Source: Spirochaetales bacterium Spiro_05
Lineage (GTDB): Bacteria; Spirochaetota; Spirochaetia; Sphaerochaetales; Sphaerochaetaceae
Reading direction: 5' to 3'
Assembly: GCA_001603115.1 (NCBI GenBank)
Contig: LVBG01000013.1
Coordinates: 40,207 to 104,206, forward strand
DNA: 64,000 nucleotides
The position numbers were made by a program, and so were the translations under genes. The notes below the pieces were generated by a model. It worked only from the letters and a program-made list of their open reading frames with translations. It did no database searches and was not told the origin of the DNA. Positions 41,803-49,803 of this stretch are shown piece after piece. The number at the start of each line of letters is the position of its first letter. Position 1 is the stretch's first letter.

Positions 41803-43104
41803 TTAGTCGCGGTTTGAATCGTTCTTGGCGACCCAGGCTTCGTACTTGGCTGCGATATCCTTGGGATTGCCGTTGCCCATCATCATGGCCTGCAGGTCGG
41901 TGTTGAGCAGATTCACACCCTCTCCGTCCATAATGGAGTCGAAGACGTAGCCCATGGGATAGGTGGCGCTGAACTCGACGAACTTGCCCTGCATGACATC
42001 GACGGCAAACTTGTTGAGGTCGAGGTTGTAGGAGGGCACTTCACCAAACTGTGCACGGATGGAAGCACCTTCCTCCCCTGCATAGAACTTCACGAAGGCA
42101 AGGGCTGCGTCAAGCTTGGCCTGGTCCTTCTCCACTGCCTTGGCGATGCCGAAGCCTTCGGAGGCAACTGCACTGCTGGTGTTGTGGTACTTCTCGCCGG
42201 GAAGTGCGGGGAAGACACGCATGTCGATGGCTTTGCGCTGTGCTTCTGGAAGCTGGCTGTCCATGGCACTGGTTCTCCATGCTGCGTCGATGAGGTAAAC
42301 GGACTTCTGCTGGTAGAACTCCTGGTCAGCCTCGGTGTTGGACATCTGGTTCACACCGGGGGAGAAAAGTCCTTCCTTGCTCATGGCCTGGATGACTTCC
42401 AAGGCTTTGACGAAGGGCGCATCGGTGAAGGAAGCTTCACCCTTGGCAGCCTTGAGGATCCATTCACGTCCTCCAAAGCGCTCGATGAAGGTGCCCAGCA
42501 GCCAAGAGTTGACTACCCAGGGGTCCTTGTTGCCCATGCTCATGGGATAGTAGCCTGCTGCACGGATGGTCGGGATCTGGGCAACGAGCTGCTCGAAGGT
42601 CTCGGGGTAGCTCAGGCCAAGCTTGTCCAGGATGGCGGTGTTGGCGTAGATGCTGTGGCAGACGGCGAAGGAGGGGGGAACCATGTAGAGAGCGCCGGCC
42701 GAGCCCTGGGGAAGCCAGGTTGCAGAGGCGAACTGGCCTTTGAAGGCATCATCAAGATAGGGAGTGAGGTCCAAGGTCAGTCCGGTCTCGGTCACATAGG
42801 CGGTTCTTGCGCCACCGTAACAGGTGAAGAGATCGGGGATCTTCTTGGATGCTGCCATGGACTGGAACTTCTGGTGGAAGGCTTCCCCACTTGCATACTC
42901 GATGTCGAGCTGGATGTTGGGGTACTTCTCGGCGAATGCAGCCATGACGGCGTTGTGTCCGGCGTACTGGTCGTTTGCGGGATCGATCTGCATGTAGGCG
43001 GTAAGCACTACCTTGCCGTCTTTTGCAGCTTCTTTGGTTCCTGCTGCAGTGACAAAGGACATGCTGAGTACAAGCACAAGGGCGAACAATGCAACTTTCT
43101 TCAT
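41803..43104 (-). CDS. extracellular solute-binding protein family 1 (sugar)
   Basis: About 433 residues from MKKVALFALVLVLSMSFVTAAGTKE, a standard signal peptide. The mature part is a family 1 sugar-binding fold: VVLTAYMQIDPANDQYAGHN, NIQLDIEYASGEAFHQKFQSM, then WLPQGSAGALYMVPPSFAVC and later YLIDAAWRTSAM. The start at 43104 follows AAGGAG with a six-base spacer. It heads the operon with two permeases, then CutC, ROK and MlrC. The ligand is unknown. Confidence 0.9.
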   Translation of the reverse strand: MKKVALFALVLVLSMSFVTAAGTKEAAKDGKVVLTAYMQIDPANDQYAGHNAVMAAFAEKYPNIQLDIEYASGEAFHQKFQSMAASKKIPDLFTCYGGARTAYVTETGLTLDLTPYLDDAFKGQFASATWLPQGSAGALYMVPPSFAVCHSIYANTAILDKLGLSYPETFEQLVAQIPTIRAAGYYPMSMGNKDPWVVNSWLLGTFIERFGGREWILKAAKGEASFTDAPFVKALEVIQAMSKEGLFSPGVNQMSNTEADQEFYQQKSVYLIDAAWRTSAMDSQLPEAQRKAIDMRVFPALPGEKYHNTSSAVASEGFGIAKAVEKDQAKLDAALAFVKFYAGEEGASIRAQFGEVPSYNLDLNKFAVDVMQGKFVEFSATYPMGYVFDSIMDGEGVNLLNTDLQAMMMGNGNPKDIAAKYEAWVAKNDSNRD

Positions 43105-43119
43105 GTACAACTCCTTTTT

Positions 43120-43165
43120 TTCATTCAATGAATTAATTATCTACCCGAAATCCCCTTTTTGTCAA
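43120..43165 (-). promoter_or_regulatory. promoter and palindrome of the sugar ABC operon
   Basis: On the minus strand, TTGACA (43160-43165), an 18-base spacer, and GATAAT (43136-43141). Immediately downstream is the palindrome TTCATTCAATGAA (43120-43132), a likely repressor site; the operon's ROK protein is the obvious candidate. Confidence 0.6.
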
Positions 43166-43229
43166 GATTTTTTGGAAAGTTCTGGAAAAGGTGCGAAATT
43201 GAAGACGAAGAAGGAAGCTGAGTGTAGAG

Positions 43230-43307
43230 AGAAACTCGGTATTTTGTCATCGTAATGACGTTTTATCCGGATAATTTGTCATTACGTTGGCATTTTACCG
43301 AGTTTTT
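43230..43307. repeat. 78-bp imperfect palindrome without a loop
   Basis: Centred on ATCCGGAT (43265-43272). Outward, the arms match as CGTAATGAC/GTCATTACG and ACTCGGTA/TACCGAGT with only short mismatched patches; about 30 of 35 core positions pair. It lies directly before, and slightly overlaps, the truncated DUF4143 frame. It could be a small mobile inverted-repeat element, a recombination site or a large cruciform operator. Confidence 0.75.
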
Positions 43308-43904
43308 GGTTCTTTGCCGCATACATATCCTCTGGAATACCTGCACAGGAATATGCACGACAACATGTTCAAAGCCTTGGCATATAAGGTAGGCAATGAA
43401 GTTTCGCCCTCTGAATTGGCTTCCTTGCTCGGGGTTGCCAGAGGAACGATAGAAAGCTACCTCAGCTTGCTTGAACAAGCTCAGATAGTATTCTGCCTCC
43501 AGGCATTCAGCACAAACCAACGAAATGAGATCAAGAAAGGACGAAAGTACTACTTCTGGGATACGGGTATCCGCAATGCAGTGATTCGTGGCTTCGACCC
43601 GATTGCAACCCGCACTGATGTGGGTGCTTTGTGGGAGAATTACCTCATTGCGGAAAGAAGAAAGCTCTTGATGTATCGTGGATCTGGTGAGCAGTTCTTC
43701 TGGAGAACGACAGATCAGATGGAAGTTGATTATGTTGAAAAAACATTCTCCAAGCTCTCTGCATACGAATGCAAATGGAACGATATAAAGCAAAGCAGGG
43801 TCACCAAAGCTTTCAGCAACCGTTATCCGGAGGCAGAACCAGCAACCATAACTCCTGCAAACTACGCACAGTTTCTGGGTGAGGAGAGCCTCTTTACCAC
43901 GTAG
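43287..43904 (+). pseudogene. 5'-truncated DUF4143 ATPase (copy 3)
   Basis: 205 codons corresponding only to the C-terminal DUF4143 half: a winged-helix-like stretch (SPSELASLLGVARGTIESYLSLLEQAQI), YYFWDTGIRNAVI, LWENYLIAERRKL and the nuclease-like end (EQFFWRTTDQMEVDYVEK... AYECKWN). The AAA part with the P-loop is missing, and the upstream sequence is a palindrome. No ribosome-binding site is evident at the first ATG. It is therefore a gene remnant, though the frame is intact to its stop, so loss was recent or the piece is still used. Confidence 0.75.
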
Positions 43905-43949
43905 AGACACTCTTCCCGCTTACTCTTGGAGGGAGTATCTGAGAACACT

Positions 43950-43982
43950 CTCGACCCGTACAGCATTGCCATACGGGCCGAG
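43950..43982 (-). terminator. terminator of the second AfuABC-type operon
   Basis: CTCGACCCGTA, 11-base loop, TACGGGCCGAG: a 10-bp stem with one mismatch, seven bases after the ATPase stop. Confidence 0.6.
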
Positions 43983-43989
43983 TAGTTGC

Positions 43990-45105
43990 TTACGCAGGCA
44001 GGAAAGCAGAGTTTTGCTCATCGAAGGTGAGCGAGACAGAAGCTTCCTCACCATAGATTTCCATACCAGTAGAGAACGGAACTGATGCATGGATCGTAGC
44101 ATTGTTCTTGAGCAACAGCTCGTACTCGATATGGCTTCCGACAAAGATTGAGGAAACAACCGTCGCTGGGAAGATTCCCTCACCCTCTTGCGCTGCACCA
44201 ACCTGGATGCTCTCAGGCCTGACAATCAGAGCAGCACTCTTTCCGACATGGTAGAGTACTTCGGTGGCACTGTAGACATCGGGCTTCAATGCTTTTGCGG
44301 TGAAGCTGGTACCGCCAGGGATCTTGGCTGTGATGGACTCCTGGGAAAGAGAAGCAATCTCAAGCTTCACGATATTGGCATGCCCGATGAAGTCAGCCAC
44401 GAAAAGGGACTGTGGATTGCTGTAGATCTCAAAGGGAGTGCCGATCTGTTCCACCTTTCCCTTGTTCATCACCACAATACGGTCAGCCATGGTCAGAGCC
44501 TCGCTCTGGTCATGGGTGACATACAGGCAGGTGATACCCAGCTTTTTCTGGATCTTGCGGATCTCAGTACGCATATGCAGACGCAGCTTCGCATCGAGGT
44601 TGGAGAGCGGCTCATCCATGAGCAGCAGATTGGGTTCCATCACAATGACACGGGCAAGGGCAACACGCTGTTGCTCACCACCGGAGAGCTGGCTTGGATA
44701 GCGGTTCTCGGTATTCTGCAGCCCTACCAGCTTCAGTGCTTCAATTACCTTTGGACGAATTTCTGCATCTTTCTCACCACGCGATTTCAAACCGTAGGCC
44801 ACATTGTTGAAGACGCTCATATGAGGAAACAACGCATAGTTCTGGAAGACAAACCCAATCTCCCGCTTGTTCACCGGAGTATTGGTCATGTCTTTGCCCT
44901 GGATGGTAATCGACCCACCGGTGGGCAGTTCAAAGCCTGCAACCATACGCAAGGTGGTGGTCTTCCCACAACCTGAGGGGCCGAGGAAAGTTACCAGTTC
45001 ACCCTGCTCCACCGTGAGGTTCACGGTATCGACAGCACGGACAACTTCCCGTCCTTTCTGGAAAATCTTGGTTACTTCACGAAGCTCAAGCGCCGACTTT
45101 TTCAT
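43990..45105 (-). CDS. ABC transporter ATP-binding protein (FbpC/PotA type)
   Basis: 371 residues. Walker A GPSGCGKTT at about 41-49, signature LSGGEQQR, Walker B LLLMDEP, H-loop VTHDQ, then a C-terminal TOBE-like domain (LYHVGKSAALIVRPESIQVG). It pairs with the fused permease whose gene overlaps this one by 20 bases. It is the last gene of the minus-strand operon SBP-permease-ATPase. A second, separate ATPase gene (49804) lies in the same cluster. Confidence 0.92.
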   Translation of the reverse strand: MKKSALELREVTKIFQKGREVVRAVDTVNLTVEQGELVTFLGPSGCGKTTTLRMVAGFELPTGGSITIQGKDMTNTPVNKREIGFVFQNYALFPHMSVFNNVAYGLKSRGEKDAEIRPKVIEALKLVGLQNTENRYPSQLSGGEQQRVALARVIVMEPNLLLMDEPLSNLDAKLRLHMRTEIRKIQKKLGITCLYVTHDQSEALTMADRIVVMNKGKVEQIGTPFEIYSNPQSLFVADFIGHANIVKLEIASLSQESITAKIPGGTSFTAKALKPDVYSATEVLYHVGKSAALIVRPESIQVGAAQEGEGIFPATVVSSIFVGSHIEYELLLKNNATIHASVPFSTGMEIYGEEASVSLTFDEQNSAFLPA

Positions 45106-46798
45106 AGGAAATCTCCTGGGGTTTATGGAATTTGGAAGTGGTCACCTTAAGCAAATACAGCATGAGTGCATCTGCAAGGAAGACGATGACGATCAGGACC
45201 ATGGAGAATGCTGAAGCTTGAGAGAACTGCAGTTCTGTCATACTCTCCAGGATTCTGGTGGTCAGAAGCGTCCATCGGACCGACACAAGGAAGATGGTTG
45301 CACTGATGGCGGTCATGCAGTGGATGAACAAGTAACGCATCCCTGCAAGGACTGCCGGAATGATGAGAGGAATCGTTACATGGGTGAACGTCCTTACCGA
45401 ACTGGCACCCAGACTCATCGAAGCCTCCTCAAGGGCCGGATCGATCTGTTCAAGCGAGGCAATCACGGAGCGGATTCCCGTAGCATAGTAACGGAACACA
45501 TAGGCTGCTACCAGGATGGAAAGCGTACCGGTAAGCAGGATGGGCTTTTGGTTAAATGCGATGATGTAGGCAATACCGACAACCGTACCGGGAAGCGCAT
45601 AGTTGAGCATGCTGGTGAATTCGAAGAAGCGCTTGCCGAAGAACTGCTTGCGCTGGGCTACATAGCCGATGACAACCGCCAGCACCGACCCGATTACCGT
45701 GGAAAGGAAGGCGATCAGGAGGGTATCGGAAATAGCCTTCTGCCCATGCTTGAAGACATAGGCGTAGTGTTCGAGGGTAAAGGTATTGTTGACACTCCAC
45801 ACCTTGACGAACGAACCCCACAGGATGATCGCATAGAGATAGAGAATAAAGACCACGATGAAGAGGCAGACTGCACAAATGAAGACACTCAAGGCAGTAG
45901 GGAGTTTGGCAAACTCAGTCCGCGCCCCATTCTTTCCGGTCACAGAAACGAAGCTCTTCTTACCCAGCAGCATGCGCTGGAGGAAGAAGACCAACAAGGC
46001 CGGTACGAGCAGCAGGAACGAGAGGGTTGCTCCCCCCCTGAGGTCGAACATGCCGGTAATCATAAGATACGCCTCAGTCGGAAGGACGGGGAAGGTATGA
46101 CCGCCGAGGATAAGCGGGGTGGCAAAGTCCGCAAGGCTTGCCCCGAAGAGCAAGAGAATGGAGTTCCCGATGCCCGGCAGCGAAAGGGGTATGGTGATGG
46201 TAGTGAACATCCTCCAGCGGGAAGCACCCAAGGAGAGGGCTGCATCGTCGAGGGTTGCACTCATCGTGTTCAGGATTGCACTGATGACCATGAAGGCCAC
46301 CGGGAAATACGTGAGCGTCTCAGAGATCCAGGTTCCGAGAAACCCATAGATGGAGAAATCCCCGATGCCCAAGGCCTTGAGCAGCATGCCGTTCGGCCCC
46401 AGAGCCAGCGTCAGGGAGATGCTGCTGGTGAACGGTGGGGAGATGAGCGGCAGGATGGTTACGGCACCCAACAGCACCTTCAGCGGTCTGGGGAGTGCTG
46501 TTCGGGTAACAGCAAGGGCAAAGATATACCCCAAGAATGTTCCGGCGATACTCACTGACGTAGCAAGTATCAGGCTTCCGTAGAGAGCCTTGATATTGTA
46601 GCTCGTTCCCAGCACCTTCCGCATATTGGCAAGGGAGAATGTCCCATCCACATAGAAGGTGGTGATCAGAAGACGGATCACGGGAAGAAAGATGAAGATG
46701 GCAAACGATAACCACACCGCAACCAACGCTGAGAAGAGCGCCGGGTCGGTTTTCATCAATGACTTTCGTGTTGGTCGGAAAGCATTTGTTTCATGCAT
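45086..46798 (-). CDS. ABC transporter permease, fused two-domain FbpB/AfuB type
   Basis: 570 residues, two BPD_transp_1 units and about twelve helices. EAA loops are TLDDAALSLGASRWRMFTTI in the first half and PALEEASMSLGASSVRTFTH in the second. It has the same single-chain layout as the permease at 4784, but the two are diverged. It overlaps the ATPase gene by 20 bases, so translation is coupled. It serves the binding protein at 46899. Confidence 0.92.
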   Translation of the reverse strand: MHETNAFRPTRKSLMKTDPALFSALVAVWLSFAIFIFLPVIRLLITTFYVDGTFSLANMRKVLGTSYNIKALYGSLILATSVSIAGTFLGYIFALAVTRTALPRPLKVLLGAVTILPLISPPFTSSISLTLALGPNGMLLKALGIGDFSIYGFLGTWISETLTYFPVAFMVISAILNTMSATLDDAALSLGASRWRMFTTITIPLSLPGIGNSILLLFGASLADFATPLILGGHTFPVLPTEAYLMITGMFDLRGGATLSFLLLVPALLVFFLQRMLLGKKSFVSVTGKNGARTEFAKLPTALSVFICAVCLFIVVFILYLYAIILWGSFVKVWSVNNTFTLEHYAYVFKHGQKAISDTLLIAFLSTVIGSVLAVVIGYVAQRKQFFGKRFFEFTSMLNYALPGTVVGIAYIIAFNQKPILLTGTLSILVAAYVFRYYATGIRSVIASLEQIDPALEEASMSLGASSVRTFTHVTIPLIIPAVLAGMRYLFIHCMTAISATIFLVSVRWTLLTTRILESMTELQFSQASAFSMVLIVIVFLADALMLYLLKVTTSKFHKPQEISYEKVGA

Positions 46799-46837
46799 GA
46801 CAAGTTCCTTTGGAAATCAATGTGAACCAGGTTTGGA

Positions 46838-46876
46838 AAGGGATCGCCAGAAGCTGCAAGCCGATGACGATCCCTT
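46838..46876 (-). terminator. hairpin between binding-protein and permease genes
   Basis: AAGGGATCG and CGATCCCTT, a perfect 9-bp stem with a 21-base loop, about 20 bases after the binding-protein stop. The same placement is seen for the other importers in this window. Confidence 0.55.
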
Positions 46877-46898
46877 CATGATACTACCAGACCCTCAA

Positions 46899-47927
46899 TT
46901 ACTGCTGAATGACCTCAGCAATCCAACGCTCAACAAAACGGGTGCGGTTCTCGCCCTTCCATGTTGAATCAGCCTCGAGCAATTTCACCTGGGACATATC
47001 CAGTGACGGGTTGGTCACGGTTACGTCGGGACGGGTAGGGATGTAATTGATCAGGTTTGCAACCATGACCTCGCCCAACCTCTTGGAAGAAGCCCAGTCC
47101 ATCAAAGCTTGGGCTGCAGCTTTGTTCTTTGCACCCTTGATGATGCCACTGGCTTCTACACCGTAGGTTACGCCTTCTTTCGGATAGGAGATGACCAGGT
47201 CATAGCCCTGCTGCTGGATATCAAGCGCATCGACGATGTAGAACACACCCGAAGCAGCCTGACCGGTGGCAATCGGCATGGCTCCACCGGCTCCGCCCTT
47301 GGTGTAAAGCTGAACGTTCTGGTGCAGTTTCTTCTGGTACGCATACGCCTCATCCTCACCATAGACCTTCACCAGCGAGTAGATGCGCTCGGTAGCGGTT
47401 CCACTGGTGCGGGCATCAGCCATCTGCAGGCTGTTACGGTAGGCGGGATCAAGCAGGTCGGTCCAGCTGGCTGGGGGATTCAGGCCCTTGTCCTTGAGAT
47501 ACTTAGCATTGCTCAGGAACGTAAGGGGGATGATACCGATACCCGTCCAATAACCGTCTTTGGAACGGAACTGCGCAGGAACCTTTTCAGCCTCAGAGGG
47601 GCTGTATACATCGAAGACACCCTCAAGCACACCTGCTTCATAGGTATCGGCAGGACCGCCCCACAGGGCATCGACCTGGGGATTTGCCTTCTCTGCAATA
47701 AGTCTTGCCAGAGCCTCACCAGAGGAGAGACGGACAAAGTTTACCTTGATCCCGGTATCCTTGGTGAACTCCTCAAATATCTTGGTTGCATACTTCTCAG
47801 GCATAATGGAATAGACATTCAACGTTCCACCAGCCTTGGGTTTCTCTTGGACGCCTTGGGCAAACAAGACAGTCGAACAGAGAGCGATCAGAATTAGCAG
47901 AACCAACACTTTTTGCACATTTTTCAT
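46899..47927 (-). CDS. extracellular solute-binding protein, AfuA/FbpA-like
   Basis: About 342 residues from MKNVQKVLVLLILIALCSTVLFAQG, a signal peptide without a lipobox. The mature domain has LNVYSIMPEKYATKIFEEFTKDTGIKVNFVRLSSGEALARL, the typical start of iron(III)/AfuA-like binding proteins, and the VDALWGGPADTYEAGV block. The tyrosine-rich Fe3+ site of FbpA is not obvious, so a phosphorylated organic ligand is as likely. The start at 47927 follows GGGAGGAA. It lies downstream of a two-component system, which probably regulates it. Confidence 0.88.
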   Translation of the reverse strand: MKNVQKVLVLLILIALCSTVLFAQGVQEKPKAGGTLNVYSIMPEKYATKIFEEFTKDTGIKVNFVRLSSGEALARLIAEKANPQVDALWGGPADTYEAGVLEGVFDVYSPSEAEKVPAQFRSKDGYWTGIGIIPLTFLSNAKYLKDKGLNPPASWTDLLDPAYRNSLQMADARTSGTATERIYSLVKVYGEDEAYAYQKKLHQNVQLYTKGGAGGAMPIATGQAASGVFYIVDALDIQQQGYDLVISYPKEGVTYGVEASGIIKGAKNKAAAQALMDWASSKRLGEVMVANLINYIPTRPDVTVTNPSLDMSQVKLLEADSTWKGENRTRFVERWIAEVIQQ

Positions 47928-48020
47928 AATGTTCCTCCCTTTACAGAACAATGCATTCAGGCGGGCACACGTTTGTCCGGCCTCAGTATCCAGTCTCAGC
48001 TCTGTTGTTGTTATTTGCAA

Positions 48021-48038
48021 GTTACAAAACCGTTACAA
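48021..48038 (-). promoter_or_regulatory. candidate OmpR-type response-regulator site
   Basis: Minus strand TTGTAAC repeated twice with 11-base periodicity (48021-48027 and 48032-48038), about 95 bases before the binding-protein start. Tandem 7-mers one DNA turn apart are the usual binding pattern for OmpR/PhoB-type dimers. The regulator gene ends immediately upstream. Confidence 0.5.
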
Positions 48039-48040
48039 TG

Positions 48041-48739
48041 CTAGGCGCCAGTTATCTTCGTGTCGGTAAGCAGGTACCCATACCCCCAACGGTTGAGCAG
48101 GAAGCGGGGATTGGCTGGATCCTTTTCCAGCTTCTTGCGAAGCCGGCTGATATTCACCTTCACCATCTCCGTACCTTGTATCCACTCCTCTGCTTTCCAG
48201 ACCTGCTTGAGCAGGTCTTCGCTGGAGACGGGGGTGTGGGCATGCTTGCCCAACAGTTCGACTATCTTGTATTCGGTAGGAGTGAGGTTGATGACATCAC
48301 CCTCTATGGAGACACTGCTCTTGCGCAGGTCGATGGTCAGCGCCCCGATGGCCAATCGGTGACCACTGGTATCGCTGGACTTTGTCCTGCGGATGATTTT
48401 CTTCACTCTCAGCAGAAGTTCCTTCAGATTGAAGGGTTTTGATACATAGTCTTCGGCACCTACTTCCAAACCCTCAACAATCTGGTCATCGCGGTCGTGC
48501 GAGCTGAGAACCAACACAGGGATATCGAGGGCAACCAAGCGCGGACAGACCTCAAGCCCACTAAGCTGGGGAAGGCCGATGTCAAGAATGACCAGGTCAG
48601 GATTCCATTGTTCACTGAGGGAAATCGCCTCATCGCCACGACCGGTGGTACGGGTCTCATACCCTGCGTCCTCAAGTACAAAGGAGAGGACATCCTGAAT
48701 ATCACGTTCATCATCAACAACCAGAATCTTTCCTTTCAC
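48041..48739 (-). CDS. OmpR/PhoB-family response regulator
   Basis: 232 residues. The receiver domain carries acidic pocket DD at 9-10 and the phospho-acceptor Asp53 in ILDIGLP, and Lys in VSKPFNLKELL. The C-terminal winged helix shows TPTEYKIVELLGKHA, MVKVNISRLRKKLEKDP and RWGYGYLL. Its ATG overlaps the kinase stop by four bases. It most likely activates the AfuABC-type operon that follows, through the TTGTAAC direct repeats. Confidence 0.93.
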   Translation of the reverse strand: MKGKILVVDDERDIQDVLSFVLEDAGYETRTTGRGDEAISLSEQWNPDLVILDIGLPQLSGLEVCPRLVALDIPVLVLSSHDRDDQIVEGLEVGAEDYVSKPFNLKELLLRVKKIIRRTKSSDTSGHRLAIGALTIDLRKSSVSIEGDVINLTPTEYKIVELLGKHAHTPVSSEDLLKQVWKAEEWIQGTEMVKVNISRLRKKLEKDPANPRFLLNRWGYGYLLTDTKITGA

Positions 48740-49800
48740 TGCAAGGCCTCCGCGGGTAAGGTGAATGATACCATGGTCCCCATCTGCTTTGAGCTGGTTA
48801 TGTAGACATGGCCATGATGCCGCTCGATGATGGTCCGCACGATGGAGAGCCCCAGGCCAAAGCCATCCTTATAGGCTTGGAAGTCACCGTCTTCCTGATA
48901 GAACTCCCGGAACAGCGTTTCGCGTTCTTCTCCCAACAACCCTCTTCCGTTGTCCGTCACGGTCACCACAACCTGCTCATCGTCCTGGGTGACGGAAATG
49001 AGAATACTGCCCTCCTCGTCCGTATGCTTGCTTGCATTGTGGATCAGGTTGATCAGGACCTGACGGATCCAAGCTTCGTCTGCCTTGGGACGGGAAACCA
49101 GTGAGGGAAAAGAATATTTGATCTGCTGATTCCTGCTGCGTATCATCATCTCCATTGCATCAGCCACCTGATGGATGAGCAGGCGAAGATCAATCGCCTT
49201 GCTTGTATCGGGTTTCCAGTCCCGTTCCAGCTTGAGCAGCGTCAGCATGTTCTCGCTGAAGGTGATCAGGCGCTGGGTGTTGATGTAGATGGACTCCAGA
49301 AACTTCTTTTGCCGTGCATTCAACGGCCCCGGTATCTGCTCCATCAAGACATTTTCGGTAGTCTGCATGATGGTCAGAGGGGTACGTATCTCATGGGCAA
49401 GGGTGGCAAGCATCCTGTCGTATGCTTCGCGGGTAAGGGAGGTAGGCCGCGAAGGAAGCAGGTGCAGTTTTTGGGCCAGGAAGTGCCAGTATTTGACCAA
49501 GAGGACAACCAACGAGGCAAACCAGAGCACCAAAAGCGGCATGAGCATGCCCATGCTGGTTGTCCTGAACCTGAAAAGCACGAGGAGAAGGGGTCCCAGT
49601 AACCCAACTGCCAGATCGGTGGGGAGATGCTTGCCTGCCAGTACGTAGCGCAGGCAGAGATAGACCAAGAAGACAGAAAGGACGATTATTTGTTCATTGA
49701 TGAGATAGGACAGACCGACAAGAACCAGATGCTCAGTGAACAGCAATACCAGGTGAAGAGTGCGGAGGCTTATCGGATGGTTCTGCTTGGAAGTGCCCAC
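48736..49800 (-). CDS. sensor histidine kinase without extracellular domain
   Basis: 354 residues. Residues 15-105 form four or so closely spaced membrane helices with no sizeable periplasmic loop, so signal detection is in the membrane or through a partner. HisKA box LATLAHEIRTPL places the phospho-acceptor at His136. The HATPase domain shows NLIHNASKHT, VTDNGRGL and DGFGLGLSIV. It starts at a GTG six bases after CAGGAG. With no periplasmic sensor, it may read the transporter itself or its binding protein. Confidence 0.9.
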   Translation of the reverse strand: MGTSKQNHPISLRTLHLVLLFTEHLVLVGLSYLINEQIIVLSVFLVYLCLRYVLAGKHLPTDLAVGLLGPLLLVLFRFRTTSMGMLMPLLVLWFASLVVLLVKYWHFLAQKLHLLPSRPTSLTREAYDRMLATLAHEIRTPLTIMQTTENVLMEQIPGPLNARQKKFLESIYINTQRLITFSENMLTLLKLERDWKPDTSKAIDLRLLIHQVADAMEMMIRSRNQQIKYSFPSLVSRPKADEAWIRQVLINLIHNASKHTDEEGSILISVTQDDEQVVVTVTDNGRGLLGEERETLFREFYQEDGDFQAYKDGFGLGLSIVRTIIERHHGHVYITSSKQMGTMVSFTLPAEALQ

Positions 49801-49803
49801 TGC

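Noticed and set aside
45218-46558. 446-codon plus-strand ORF
   Set aside because: Highly charged antisense of the fused permease; membrane-protein shadows commonly look like this.
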